A stretch of DNA of 52,321 bases from an uncultured marine group I thaumarchaeote (lineage in GTDB: Archaea; Thermoproteota; Nitrososphaeria; Nitrososphaerales; Nitrosopumilaceae), in the NCBI GenBank assembly GCA_902552015.1, contig CACDFH010000005.1:1-52321 (forward strand), in the 5' to 3' direction. The notes under the pieces are model-generated. The model saw only the letters and a program-made list of their open reading frames with translations. It was not told where the DNA came from and did not search any database. The translations under genes and the position numbers were made by a program. Positions 33,498 through 42,266 of the stretch are shown piece by piece. The number at the start of each line of letters is the position of its first letter. Within the stretch, counting starts at the first letter, position 1.

Positions 33498-33596
33498 TAG
33501 TTATTATCTAAAAAGAACTAAAATATGTTAAGCTTATGAATTGCACGTAACTGTTTTAAAAAACAAGCCTAAATAGATAATAAAATTGATGAAAAT

Positions 33597-34364
33597 ATGC
33601 AGTATATTTTTCTAAGCCACGATGTAGATTGGAGAAGACAGGGTCCACCTGTTGAGCACATATTACAAAAAAAAGATAGATTTGATTCAACAATCTTTGA
33701 TAATACCAAACCAGAAAATTTGTATCGTAATATTCCTGAATATATGGAACTAGAAGAGAAGTTTGGAATTCGTTCGACATTTTTCTTTAGAACATTTTAT
33801 GAAAATGGAAATGTTGATGATTATGAAGATGATATTTTAGCATTACAAGAAGGAAAATGGGAAATTGGATTACATACAGATCCTCAATCCATAAACGATA
33901 TTGAAAAAATTAAACAGGAAAAAGAAAAACTAGAGTCGTTAACAAAAAAAACAATTTTTGGAAATAGGGTTCATTTTTTAAATTATAATTCAGAATTACC
34001 AAAAAAGCTAAAAGATTTAGGATTTTTGTATGATTCATCTCTTAGATATTCAAAAGATAAAATTGATGAAAAAGAAATGGGATATTCAAAGATTGATGAG
34101 TTAATTGAATTTCCTGTAACAATAATGGACGCATATTTGTTTACCCATATGGGAATAAAAGAAGATGGAATTGTTCCAGAATTTAAAAAAACTTTAGAGT
34201 TAGGTAGAAATCTTTCAGATCAAAATGTCATTAGTGTAATTTGGCATGATAATGTTCTAAAGATGAAAGGCGGAAGAGTTTATGGAAAAATTTTAGAATT
34301 TCTCACATCACAAGAAGATGTAAAAATTTTACCTGGTAAAGATCTTGTTAAAATTTTGAAATAA
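33597..34364 (+). CDS. NodB-like polysaccharide deacetylase-family protein
   Basis: A 255-residue divergent carbohydrate esterase family 4-like protein. FLSHDVDWRR supplies the catalytic and metal Asp (S-H-D-V-D), RSTFFFRTF is the second strand, WEIGLHTDPQS has one of the usual His residues, and VISVIWHDN near the end has the C-terminal His. The classical H-x-x-x-H pair is reduced (GLHTDPQS), so metal binding may differ from typical deacetylases. It is the last gene of the glycan island. A TATA-like CTAAATAG (about 33570-33577) lies 25 bp upstream of its ATG. Confidence 0.75.
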   Translation: MQYIFLSHDVDWRRQGPPVEHILQKKDRFDSTIFDNTKPENLYRNIPEYMELEEKFGIRSTFFFRTFYENGNVDDYEDDILALQEGKWEIGLHTDPQSINDIEKIKQEKEKLESLTKKTIFGNRVHFLNYNSELPKKLKDLGFLYDSSLRYSKDKIDEKEMGYSKIDELIEFPVTIMDAYLFTHMGIKEDGIVPEFKKTLELGRNLSDQNVISVIWHDNVLKMKGGRVYGKILEFLTSQEDVKILPGKDLVKILK

Positions 34365-34378
34365 TTTCAAAAAAACTA

Positions 34379-36046
34379 TTACATTGTTGCTTGTGCGGCT
34401 TGATGGAACATCTCACTCTTTGCACAACCTGCTGCAAGTTCGTCACCTGCACCTCTTCTCATAAGACCTCTGTAAAGACCGTCTTCGAGTTTTACACCTT
34501 CACGTTGTTCCCATTCCTCAACAGTGATAGAATATTTCTTTTGGATTCTGTCTCTGTACCATTCTGGAATTACATTGAACGCACAGAATGGAATAATTCT
34601 AAGGTCTGGAGTAACATAGTGAATATCACATCTTTGTAATCTTTCTAAATCTTCATTGTATTTGTCTTGGAAGTGCATCATTCCTAAGAATAGACCTTTG
34701 ACGTGCCATGAGCCTACTGCTTCAAATGATCTCTTCATTAAGATATTTCCAAACATTTTTGCCAAATCTAATCCGGCTGGTTGGTTTTCTTTATTGATGA
34801 ATCCTTTGAGTTTTCTTACAACTTCAAGCATTGTAAAGTACTTGTTTGCACCAGAACGGATTTGTTCTGCTTTGTCTTCAAATAATTCTAACATTCCTTG
34901 AATATCACAGAATCTTGTCATTGGAACAAGTTTCTTTGTATCTGCATCTTGGAACACATAAGCTCCTGCTCCACATGCAAAGTGAATAGATAATTCGTAT
35001 TTTGGTTTACTTGAAAATGCTTCAATGACATTTGTCAATGGCATACAACTTGGTACTGGATACCAATCATCAACAGTAACTTGACCTTCAGTTTGTTCTT
35101 CAATTCTTTGGATACAATCAGGTACGGTGATTCTATATTTTTCACGTTCTGATTTTCCCATTCTTCCAGTTAGCGATACTGGTTGGAAGTTTACTGCATG
35201 AACAACATCCAAGTTCTTTTGTGCATATCTGATGATTCCTCCTAATTCATGATCATTAATTGATTTGATAACAGTTGGAACAAATACAACAGTTGTTCCA
35301 GTTTTTCTACAAGTGTCTAGTGCATATGGAATTTCCCAGTGGTTTTTAGGATTTGTTCTTGCAGTTACACCATCAAAGCTAAGATACAAATTGTTACAAC
35401 CTGCCATTCTTACTTCACGTCCTGCTTCTGGATCCATTGCGTGTCGAATTCCATTTGTATTCATTTGAATATGTTCAACACCTTCTTCTTTCATAATTTT
35501 GATTAAATCTGCGATATCTTCTCTAAGCATTGGTTCACCACCAGTAATCTGCATAGAGTTTCCTGGAATTGGTCTTTCTGATCTTAATGTTTTCATCATT
35601 GCTCTAACTTGGTCATGATCTGGTTCATACATGTAAGCACCTTCTAGACCTTTCTTGACATAGAAGAAACAATACCAGCAAGTAAGGTCACATCTGTTTG
35701 TAACAATCATGTTTGCTAATCCACTATGTGACAAGTGGTTTGAACATAATCCACAATTGTTTGGACAAGAACACTTGTCTTCCATAATTACATTTGGAGC
35801 ATGTGCACCTTTTCCATCAACCCAGTATGTACTGAATTTTTTGTACATATCATAAGAACCGAAATAGAGTTCCTCAGTTTCACCGTGTGTTGGACAAACT
35901 TTGGACATGAAGACTTTGCCTTCTCTTTCGAAAACTTCAGCATCTAAAATCATGTTACAATCAGGACAAATACTCTGGGTGAATCTAATAGTAGATTTCT
36001 TACCTTGTGATTTTGATGACTGATTGGATATCTGAATTAGAGCCAT
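34379..36046 (-). CDS. tes: Probable tetraether lipid synthase, radical SAM
   Basis: 555 residues. The radical SAM cluster motif C-x3-C-x2-C is Cys119, Cys123 and Cys126 (RCDLTCWYC). QITGGEP and QMNTNGI follow. Upstream are a rubredoxin-like pair, CPDC (27-30) and CPTHGE (51-56), and a Cys-rich segment at about 92-101, suggesting additional metal sites. This layout and length match the archaeal Tes family, which joins two archaeol-type chains into membrane-spanning tetraethers. Such lipids are the main membrane lipids of Thaumarchaeota. Assignment is by recalled family pattern, not alignment. It diverges from a TrmB-type regulator. Confidence 0.75.
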   Translation of the reverse strand: MALIQISNQSSKSQGKKSTIRFTQSICPDCNMILDAEVFEREGKVFMSKVCPTHGETEELYFGSYDMYKKFSTYWVDGKGAHAPNVIMEDKCSCPNNCGLCSNHLSHSGLANMIVTNRCDLTCWYCFFYVKKGLEGAYMYEPDHDQVRAMMKTLRSERPIPGNSMQITGGEPMLREDIADLIKIMKEEGVEHIQMNTNGIRHAMDPEAGREVRMAGCNNLYLSFDGVTARTNPKNHWEIPYALDTCRKTGTTVVFVPTVIKSINDHELGGIIRYAQKNLDVVHAVNFQPVSLTGRMGKSEREKYRITVPDCIQRIEEQTEGQVTVDDWYPVPSCMPLTNVIEAFSSKPKYELSIHFACGAGAYVFQDADTKKLVPMTRFCDIQGMLELFEDKAEQIRSGANKYFTMLEVVRKLKGFINKENQPAGLDLAKMFGNILMKRSFEAVGSWHVKGLFLGMMHFQDKYNEDLERLQRCDIHYVTPDLRIIPFCAFNVIPEWYRDRIQKKYSITVEEWEQREGVKLEDGLYRGLMRRGAGDELAAGCAKSEMFHQAAQATM

Positions 36047-36069
36047 TTACTAATTTTCTCGGGAATTAG

Positions 36070-36077
36070 TATATAAT
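36070..36077 (-). promoter_or_regulatory. TATA box for tes
   Basis: On the minus strand ATTATATA is centred about 27 bp upstream of the tes ATG, a strong TATA element for a probably leaderless, well-expressed mRNA. It shares the ~107-bp divergent region with the TrmB-type gene. Confidence 0.6.
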
Positions 36078-36124
36078 CCCATTCCTACTATCCACCGGAT
36101 GATTTAGGGAACGATCATAGTCAA

Positions 36125-36133
36125 CTTAAATAG
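36125..36133 (+). promoter_or_regulatory. TATA box for the TrmB-type regulator
   Basis: CTTAAATAG is centred 25 bp upstream of the GTG at 36154 and makes that codon the likely start, in place of the in-frame TTG at 36139. Confidence 0.5.
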
Positions 36134-36153
36134 AGAATTTGATAATTCTGTTC

Positions 36154-36921
36154 GTGAGTATTTCTGATAAAACAAAGAAATCATTAGAGAAAATTGGGTT
36201 GACTAGCTACGAAATTCGAGCTTATACAACCCTAATCAAAGATGGGGAAAGTAATGCTTCAGAAATCAGCCAAAATTCAGGAGTTCCATATTCAAAAATC
36301 TATGAGATTTTAGGTACGTTGGAAGAAAAAGGATGGATCGGTTCAGATGATTCAAGACCTACAAAATATTTTGCAAAGGCTCCATCAAATGCATTAGAAA
36401 CAACAAAGCAAAATGCAGATAGTATTTTTTCAGAAAACAAAAATGTCATTTTATCAGAATTAATTCCACTTTATGAAAAAACGGGTACTAGTGAAAAACC
36501 AGACATCTGGTTTATTTCAGGTGCAATGAATATTGTTTCAAAAATCATGGAAATGGTGGAACACTGTAGAGAAGAAGTAATGATTGCAGTTCCTCAAGCA
36601 GGAGAATTGATTGTAAAACAAGCCCTGCCAAAACTTAGACAATTACATGATAAAGGAATAAAAATTACAATTCTCATCTCAGACGAATTTGATAAAGACT
36701 CTATCAAAGCAATTTCTCGAGTCGCAGATGTTAAAGTGAAAGGTGGATTATTTGGAGGAGGTATAATTTCAGATAAGAGATATGTTGTAATTTTACTAGG
36801 TCCGGAAATTAGTAGCTCTAGTTCATCTGAAATAGTAGCAATTTGGGCAGATCATGCAGGTTTAGCAGGATTTGCAAGAGAATATTTTGATTTCTTGTTA
36901 AAAGATGCTAAAAAAGCATGA
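36154..36921 (+). CDS. TrmB-family transcriptional regulator
   Basis: About 255 residues. The N-terminal winged helix-turn-helix (SLEKIGLTSYEIRAYTTLIKDG, ASEISQNSGVPYSKIYEILGTLEEKG) is the TrmB domain. The C-terminal part (IWFISGAMNIVSKIMEMVEHCREEVMIAVP, then LRQLHDKGIKITILIS) matches the TrmB/PLD-like effector domain, without obvious catalytic HKD motifs. Such proteins regulate sugar or energy metabolism genes in archaea, and Thaumarchaeota carry several. It diverges from tes and could regulate it (inference). Start chosen by TATA spacing. Confidence 0.85.
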   Translation: MSISDKTKKSLEKIGLTSYEIRAYTTLIKDGESNASEISQNSGVPYSKIYEILGTLEEKGWIGSDDSRPTKYFAKAPSNALETTKQNADSIFSENKNVILSELIPLYEKTGTSEKPDIWFISGAMNIVSKIMEMVEHCREEVMIAVPQAGELIVKQALPKLRQLHDKGIKITILISDEFDKDSIKAISRVADVKVKGGLFGGGIISDKRYVVILLGPEISSSSSSEIVAIWADHAGLAGFAREYFDFLLKDAKKA

Positions 36922-36976
36922 TTTCAATTATTTAGAAGTATTGAAAATTTATTAGATTAAAGAAATTAGATTATTC

Positions 36977-37441
36977 ATGGATGCAATGGATGAAGAAGTA
37001 CTATTTGTAGGAACTGCAGAAGCAGAACATACAGAAATGTATCTTAAAGCAGTTTGGCATATTAGGGAAAAAGGCGATGATGTTAAAATTAGCACAATTG
37101 CAAAAAGACTGAATGTTCGACAACCAAGTGTTGTACAAATGCTAAAAAAATTAGCAGAAAGAGATTTGGTTACATACAACAAAGCAGGAGTCACACTAAA
37201 AGAAAGTGGTGAAAAAGTTGCAGCCTCAATGATTCGAAATAGTCGGTTACTAGAGGTATTGATGGATAGTTCTTTGAAAATTGAAATTGATGAAGAGATG
37301 GTATGTGGAATTGAACATCATATGAATAAACAGTTTACAGATGCACTATGTGTCATGTTAAAATGTCCAGCAAAAAGTCCTAGAGGTCGAGATATTCCGA
37401 TGGGAGAATGTTGCAAAACATCAAGAGGTATGGAAGAGTAA
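36977..37441 (+). CDS. DtxR/MntR-family metal-dependent regulator
   Basis: 154 residues. The N-terminal winged helix (MYLKAVWHIREKGDDVKISTIAKRLNVRQPSVVQMLKKLAERDL) is typical of DtxR, followed by VTLKESGEKVA. The dimerisation/metal domain has MVCGIEHHMN and ends CPRGRDIPMGECC-like, with Cys/His/Glu metal ligands. It lacks an SH3-like third domain, so it is of the short MntR type. It likely controls iron or manganese uptake genes. Its 3' end includes a TATA element for the small gene that follows. Confidence 0.85.
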   Translation: MDAMDEEVLFVGTAEAEHTEMYLKAVWHIREKGDDVKISTIAKRLNVRQPSVVQMLKKLAERDLVTYNKAGVTLKESGEKVAASMIRNSRLLEVLMDSSLKIEIDEEMVCGIEHHMNKQFTDALCVMLKCPAKSPRGRDIPMGECCKTSRGMEE

Positions 37442-37444
37442 AAG

Positions 37445-37455
37445 AAGATATACTA
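37445..37455 (+). promoter_or_regulatory. TATA box for the small Cys-rich gene
   Basis: AGATATACTA lies just after the DtxR stop and about 25 bp upstream of the ATG at 37474, indicating an independent leaderless transcript. Confidence 0.45.
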
Positions 37456-37473
37456 AGTAGGTTTGATGAGATT

Positions 37474-37638
37474 ATGGCATGTTTTTGTGGATGCGAAGAA
37501 TTTGTAAAAAATTCTAATGGAAAAATAATGGGCTGTGTAAAATGTAATCACGGTAGACAGAATCATAGTGATGAATGGCGTGCAGCTGCAAGATCAAATA
37601 CAGAAGGTTCACAGAAAAGAGATTCTGACTTTGGTTAA
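37474..37638 (+). CDS. Small Cys-rich (zinc-ribbon-like) protein
   Basis: 54 residues starting MACFCGCEEFV, with a second pair in GCVKCNHGRQNH. The C-x-C-x-C...C-x-x-C plus His arrangement would hold a zinc ion. The rest is short, polar and probably unstructured. An upstream in-frame ATG at 37408 lies inside the DtxR gene and is less likely, given the TATA box between the two. Its stop abuts that of the convergent yjbQ gene. Function unknown; it may be a nucleic-acid- or protein-binding adaptor. Confidence 0.65.
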   Translation: MACFCGCEEFVKNSNGKIMGCVKCNHGRQNHSDEWRAAARSNTEGSQKRDSDFG

Positions 37639-38058
37639 TTATTCACCAATAATTTTTACTAATACTCTTTTGTTTCTTCTACCGTCAAACTCACCATAAA
37701 AGATAGCCTCCCAAGGTCCAAAGTCTAATTGACCATCAGTTATAGCAACTACAACCTCTCTTCCCATTACCTGTCTTTTTAGATGTGCATCAGCGTTATC
37801 TTCTCCAGTATCATTATGACGGTAATGATCAATTGGTTCATGAGGTGCCAGTTCTTCTAACCATTTTTCATAATCATGATGCAAACCACTTTCATTATCA
37901 TTTATGAAGACGCTAGCAGTGATGTGCATTGCATTGACCAAACAAAGTCCTTCTTTGATTTTACTTTTGGTAACTAATTTTTCTATATCTGATGTGATGT
38001 TAACAAATTCTCTTCTTGATTTTGTTTTGAAGGTCAAATATTCAGTTAAAGATTTCAT
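37639..38058 (-). CDS. YjbQ/UPF0047 family protein
   Basis: 139 residues with the family signature: [32 protein letters not shown], then [23 protein letters not shown], and [24 protein letters not shown] at the end. The conserved His and Asp residues form a metal or active site. Bacterial members were reported to have weak thiamine-phosphate synthase activity, but the physiological role is unsettled. A TATA-like element (about 38080-38088, minus strand) fits the ATG. The DNA upstream (38094-38160) contains nested inverted repeats. Confidence 0.88.
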   Translation of the reverse strand: MKSLTEYLTFKTKSRREFVNITSDIEKLVTKSKIKEGLCLVNAMHITASVFINDNESGLHHDYEKWLEELAPHEPIDHYRHNDTGEDNADAHLKRQVMGREVVVAITDGQLDFGPWEAIFYGEFDGRRNKRVLVKIIGE

Positions 38059-38093
38059 AAATGTTTGAGAAAATCATATCATAAAAATTCTAA

Positions 38094-38160
38094 GTTGCAG
38101 ACTCAGAACTCAAGATCCTAATCATCTAGTCATAGGATAGCGTACATCACTGTCTGCAGT
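38094..38160. other. Nested inverted repeats in the yjbQ upstream region
   Basis: TGCAGAC (38096-38102) pairs with GTCTGCA (38152-38158), and inside it ATCCTA (38115-38120) pairs with TAGGAT (38133-38138). G-U pairs could extend the outer stem to 9 bp as RNA. A further TAGGATA copy sits at 38168. It could be a structured small RNA or a regulator-binding region. Nothing else was recognised in the gap 38059-38230. Confidence 0.4.
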
Positions 38161-38230
38161 AAAAATTTAGGATAATCATACTTGAACCTTTCAATAAGCT
38201 TGATAAGTGAGATACATTTATTGAAAAAAA

Positions 38231-38629
38231 ATGGTAGAGATAGACGCACCTTCATCACTAGAAAGCTTTCGTAGATTCATCATAGCTAGTACATGTAGTT
38301 CATTTGCTCCAAAAAGTTATCTTGAAGATCCAGAGGTTTTTGCTGAAAGAGAAGACAGTCTAGGTTCCATCTATGTAGAAGCTGCAGACAAAGTCACATT
38401 GAAAAAAATTAGAGAAATAACATTTGTTAACGCAAAAGATGTTCTAGGAGTTATTTATTCATCAAAGAGTGGAAACACCAGTCTAAAATGGAGACAAACT
38501 AGGAAAAATACTGGTAAAGTGACAGGTGAGGCATCTTCAAACTCATTAGTAAATTTGGCAGAAGGCGGAGTCATAACTCTAGAGTGGGTTGAAAATTACG
38601 TCAAAAAGAAACAAGAAGAATCAAACTAG
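38231..38629 (+). CDS. Conserved-looking hypothetical protein
   Basis: 132 residues, unrecognised. It starts MVEIDAPSSLESFRRFIIAST and is a soluble, mixed alpha/beta protein with no signal peptide, membrane helix or clear catalytic motif. KVTLKKIREITF and DVLGVIYSSKSGNTSLKWRQTR look like strand-rich structured regions. It ends with a Lys/Glu-rich helix. ATG start. It lies 28 bases upstream of pelota in the same direction, so co-transcription is possible. Codon use resembles the neighbouring core genes, so it is likely real. Confidence 0.65.
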   Translation: MVEIDAPSSLESFRRFIIASTCSSFAPKSYLEDPEVFAEREDSLGSIYVEAADKVTLKKIREITFVNAKDVLGVIYSSKSGNTSLKWRQTRKNTGKVTGEASSNSLVNLAEGGVITLEWVENYVKKKQEESN

Positions 38630-38657
38630 TTATCTTTTAGAGAATTTATAAAAAAAT

Positions 38658-39710
38658 ATGATTACAAAGACTCTTGATGAGAATACAATTTCATTAATGC
38701 CTGAGGATTCTGATGATTTACTAACTATCAGAAGAATTTTAAAAATTGATGACAAAATTATAGGTGAAACAACCAGAGTCATTAAACAAGATAAAGAATT
38801 TTCACGACCAGATAAAGGTGAAAGAGTTCACGTACGACTTGCAATAAAGATAGAAAAAATTTCACTCGATAATGTTCTAGATAGAATTAGAGTTGGAGGT
38901 ACAATTCTGGAATCAAATAATGAATCGGTTCCGCATGGAACACATCACTCGTTTACAATAAAAATTGATGAAGGATTCAATCTGGTAAAGAAAAAATGGT
39001 CAGGTGTTGAAAAAAAACTTGCAAAATCAAAGGGAAAGAAAACAAAGTTCATTCTAATTGCAATAGATACCGGTGACTGTGGAATTGGTAGACTGAAAGG
39101 AACACATTTGCATCTATTACCAAATTTGTATTCTGGGTCTAGCGGAAAGAGATACAAATCTAATTTTAAAATTGAAAAATTCTTTGATGATGTAATTGGA
39201 GCTATCAGTTCAGTTGTTGAAAAAGATAATCTTGTAATAGTTTTTGGTCCTGGTGAGACAAAAAAGAAGTTTTACAATTATGTGTCAAAAAAACCAATTT
39301 CAGATAAATGTCAGTTCAAGGTAATTGAAGGAATTGATTCAGGTGGAGAAGACGGAATTCATGTTTTTACAAAATCAGATGCCATGAAAGAAGTGATGGC
39401 AGACACAAAACTTGCCAAGGTATCACAAATAATTGATGAAGTGATGTTTTTGGCAAACAAGAAAAGTAAGAAATTTTCTATGGGTATTGAGGAGACAAAA
39501 AAAGCAAATGAGGCAGGTGCCATAGAATCGCTAGTATTTTCAGAAAAAGCTATTCAAGATTCAGATGAACAAGAAATTGTGGATTTCTTAAATGATGTAG
39601 AGTCGAAAGGTGGAGAAATTTTTAGCGTGGACAGTACGATTGATGCAGGATTAAGAGTTTCAGGATTGGGTGGAATTATTTCATTATTGAGATTTCCATT
39701 AGAGTATTAG
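38658..39710 (+). CDS. pelA: mRNA surveillance protein pelota
   Basis: The archaeal Dom34/pelota protein, an eRF1-like factor that with aEF1A-type ABCE1 helpers rescues stalled ribosomes. 350 residues is normal. The N-terminal SmN-like domain has MPEDSDDLLTIRRILKIDD and RVHVRLAIKIEKI. The middle domain has FILIAIDTGDCGIGRLKG, without the GGQ of release factors. The C-terminal domain has SMGIEETKKANEAGAIESLVFSE. It converges with cutA, overlapping by 4 bases. Confidence 0.92.
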   Translation: MITKTLDENTISLMPEDSDDLLTIRRILKIDDKIIGETTRVIKQDKEFSRPDKGERVHVRLAIKIEKISLDNVLDRIRVGGTILESNNESVPHGTHHSFTIKIDEGFNLVKKKWSGVEKKLAKSKGKKTKFILIAIDTGDCGIGRLKGTHLHLLPNLYSGSSGKRYKSNFKIEKFFDDVIGAISSVVEKDNLVIVFGPGETKKKFYNYVSKKPISDKCQFKVIEGIDSGGEDGIHVFTKSDAMKEVMADTKLAKVSQIIDEVMFLANKKSKKFSMGIEETKKANEAGAIESLVFSEKAIQDSDEQEIVDFLNDVESKGGEIFSVDSTIDAGLRVSGLGGIISLLRFPLEY

Positions 39711-40018
39711 ATAGTAGAATCTGTCAACCAATCAAGATATGGTTTATTCATAGAATTTACATTAATTTCAGCGATTTCTGGTACATCATACGGATGCAAT
39801 TTTTTAATTTCGTTTTTGAGAATTTTTTCGTTTTTCTTTGTAGTTTTAAAAATTGCCAAATATTCTGAATCATTTTGAATTTTACCTTTCCATGAATATA
39901 CAGAATCAATTTTTGTAATATTTACGCACGCAGCAAGTTTCTTTTTGACTAGTTCATTTGCAATCTTTTTTGTGATAGTCTTGTTAGGAAATGTAGAGAC
40001 AATTATCACTGGTTTCAT
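39707..40018 (-). CDS. cutA: CutA-like divalent-cation tolerance protein
   Basis: 103 residues, full length for CutA1. IIVSTFPNKTITKKIANELVKKKLAACVNI and SVYSWKGKIQNDSEYLAIFKTTK are the family signature, with EIKKLHPYDVPEIAEI near the C-terminus. CutA forms a very stable trimer of ferredoxin-like folds and is linked to copper tolerance in bacteria. Its role in archaea is not established. Confidence 0.92.
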   Translation of the reverse strand: MKPVIIVSTFPNKTITKKIANELVKKKLAACVNITKIDSVYSWKGKIQNDSEYLAIFKTTKKNEKILKNEIKKLHPYDVPEIAEINVNSMNKPYLDWLTDSTI

Positions 40019-40059
40019 AGGAAACGATAAATTGCCGAGACTAAAAAATTTTCTTTAAC

Positions 40060-41298
40060 TTGGAACTAAATTTCTTAACAGATAATGCAATTATTTACGT
40101 ACTCATAGCTTGGGTTGCTATTTTTGCAGTAGCCAAAGGATTGAGACTAGAAAGATATGGATTTTCAATTAAACCATATAGTCTAACTTACAAAAATTAC
40201 AAGGTTCAAGATGCACTAGTTAGATTACTTGGAAGAACTAGAAGAGGAGTTCGTGTATTTGCAGATGTTAGTGTCATTGCAGGATTTATCATGATGGGAT
40301 ATGTTTTCTTCTTTTTATTTTTGAATATTTCAAATTACTTTGTAGAACCAGATGAATTTGCAGAATTAACTGTTCTATTACCAGGTGTCACAATGACATC
40401 TGCTTCAGCCATAATGTACTTTTTGCTATCAATTCCAATTGTTTTGGTAATTCATGAAGGTGCACATGGAATTGTTGGGGTTTTGGAGAAAATCAACATT
40501 AAGACAGGTGGCTTTGCAATTTTCATAGCAATGTTTGCAGGATTTGTTGAACCAGATGAAGAACAGTTTGGTAAGGCAAAGAAAATTTCAAGACTTCGTT
40601 TGATTGGTGCAGGTCCAACTTCAAATGTAATTTTTGCATTCATTTTAGGAGCAATTTTACTAACAAATCCATTATTTGCAATGGGATTAGGTGGAGTACC
40701 TGGTGCAGAGCCACTTGTAGATGTATTTTATGAATCAGCAGCAGCTGGAGTGTTAGTACTTTCAGTAATTGATGGTGGAGGTGCACAACAAGCAGGAATT
40801 CAAGAAAATGATATGATTATCAAAATTAATGATGTGAATATTAACTCGGCAGCGGATTTACAGGCGAATCCAGTTGATCCTGGAGATACAGTCAATGTCA
40901 CCATACTAAGAGACGGAAGTGAAATTGTATTTCCTGTAACAATAATGGCATCACCAGATGATCCAGAGAGAGGATTAATTGGAATTATGCGAAATGATAT
41001 GGGTCAGCTTCCAGAACCAGTGTTCAACTTTATTGATTGGAATCTAGACACTTCATTTGGCTGGCAATTTTCCTGGTTCTTGTTGTGGTTATGGATGATT
41101 TCATTCTTTATTGGAATAATCAACATGTTACCGTTACCAATCTTAGATGGAGGTAAATTCATCCATACAATAATTGAAGGTAAAATTTCAGAGAAGGCAG
41201 TAAATGGAACAATGATGGCAGTTTATGCAATCTCATTCATAGTGTTTGGTCTCAATATTGGACTATCATATGTCAAGTCAGGTTGGTTTACAATATAG
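40060..41298 (+). CDS. Site-2 protease family (M50) membrane metalloprotease with PDZ domain
   Basis: 412 residues with about five or more membrane helices. The zinc motif is HEGAHG (H-E-x-x-H), and the third ligand lies in LPLPILDGGKFIHT (N-x-x-P-x-P-x-L-D-G). Between them a PDZ-like domain (DGGGAQQAGIQENDMIIKINDVNIN, then VNVTILRDGSEI) should face outside. Site-2 proteases cut membrane-embedded substrates, often regulators, in the bilayer. The start is TTG at 40060, 41 bases after the cutA start on the other strand. Its substrates are unknown. Confidence 0.9.
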   Translation: MELNFLTDNAIIYVLIAWVAIFAVAKGLRLERYGFSIKPYSLTYKNYKVQDALVRLLGRTRRGVRVFADVSVIAGFIMMGYVFFFLFLNISNYFVEPDEFAELTVLLPGVTMTSASAIMYFLLSIPIVLVIHEGAHGIVGVLEKINIKTGGFAIFIAMFAGFVEPDEEQFGKAKKISRLRLIGAGPTSNVIFAFILGAILLTNPLFAMGLGGVPGAEPLVDVFYESAAAGVLVLSVIDGGGAQQAGIQENDMIIKINDVNINSAADLQANPVDPGDTVNVTILRDGSEIVFPVTIMASPDDPERGLIGIMRNDMGQLPEPVFNFIDWNLDTSFGWQFSWFLLWLWMISFFIGIINMLPLPILDGGKFIHTIIEGKISEKAVNGTMMAVYAISFIVFGLNIGLSYVKSGWFTI

Positions 41299-41307
41299 CA
41301 TTTGTAA

Positions 41308-42186
41308 TTAACGATTAAACTTGATTTTCCCTAAAAATGGGATTTTTTTATTAATATTTTTTCTCAATTTCCAGCGTTTTTCCCATTTTTGGTAATTATT
41401 AATAATTTTATTTGATTCTGTTTTTGGAAAAATTTCTTCTAGTGAATTTTCTAATGAATTACTATCTATCCAACACATACTTGATTCTTCCTTGGGATCG
41501 TTAATTGATTTTTTCATTGTTGGGTTAGTTTTGATAAATGTAACATCAAAATTTGGAACTATTTGTTCATCCACTACTTTAGCAACATCACCATTTTGGA
41601 AATAATCATCAAATATAATCTGAAATTTTTCTGATGAAATTTTTAGGAATGCATGAAAATCATGAAGCACAGCATTGTAGACATGATGACCATCAATGAA
41701 TCCCAGATCCATTTTTGGTAATTGATTTGACATCTTTTCAAGAATTTCTCCAGAAGAACCTGTAAGAACTTCTATTTTTTTTAACCATTCTGGTTCTGCA
41801 AATTTATCCCACAGTTCCTTTGTTGAAAGTAAAACTAGTTGATTTTTCTTACTATTTTCCCAGGAATTTATTCTTTTTATTTGGGCATCAAATGGTTTTG
41901 GATCAATTGTAAAAATTTTCCCATCTATTTTACAGTCAGTCATAGCCCAAGCCATACATAATGTTGAAAATCCCTCAGCAGTTCCAATTTCCAGTACATT
42001 TTTTGGTTTATACTTTGAAATTAATCCATAAAGTAAAATTCCTCGTTCAAGATTTGAATTATTTTCTGGCTTGAGGGGATTAATCGGACATATGTTAGAT
42101 AATTGTAAAAATTTTTCTTTAGAAGGAATATTTACATCAAATGAATCAATAAGATCTTCAATTTCGATAGTATTAGTTGTAGACAT
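41308..42186 (-). CDS. Class I SAM-dependent methyltransferase (Methyltransf_24-like)
   Basis: 292 residues from the chosen ATG. NVLEIGTAEGFSTLCMAWAM is SAM motif I, FTIDPKPFDAQIKRI the acidic loop, MDLGFIDGHHVYNAVLHDFHAFL the D-G-x-H motif of the Methyltransf_24/cephalosporin-hydroxylase-like group, and QIIFDDYFQNGDV follows. Enzymes of this type often modify glycans or small molecules. It lies in the core region, away from the glycan island, with low GC like it. An upstream ATG at 42210 would add eight basic/hydrophobic residues. Substrate unknown. Confidence 0.8.
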   Translation of the reverse strand: MSTTNTIEIEDLIDSFDVNIPSKEKFLQLSNICPINPLKPENNSNLERGILLYGLISKYKPKNVLEIGTAEGFSTLCMAWAMTDCKIDGKIFTIDPKPFDAQIKRINSWENSKKNQLVLLSTKELWDKFAEPEWLKKIEVLTGSSGEILEKMSNQLPKMDLGFIDGHHVYNAVLHDFHAFLKISSEKFQIIFDDYFQNGDVAKVVDEQIVPNFDVTFIKTNPTMKKSINDPKEESSMCWIDSNSLENSLEEIFPKTESNKIINNYQKWEKRWKLRKNINKKIPFLGKIKFNR

Positions 42187-42266
42187 AAAAAAAAATCTTT
42201 TTCTTTCCATAAAAATATGACTGAATCTAAAGAATCAGATATTAAACTCACACATATCTACACATT

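Noticed and set aside
37408-37473. Upstream extension of the Cys-rich small protein
   Set aside because: The extra 22 codons lie in the DtxR gene and before the TATA box, so translation from the ATG at 37474 fits better.
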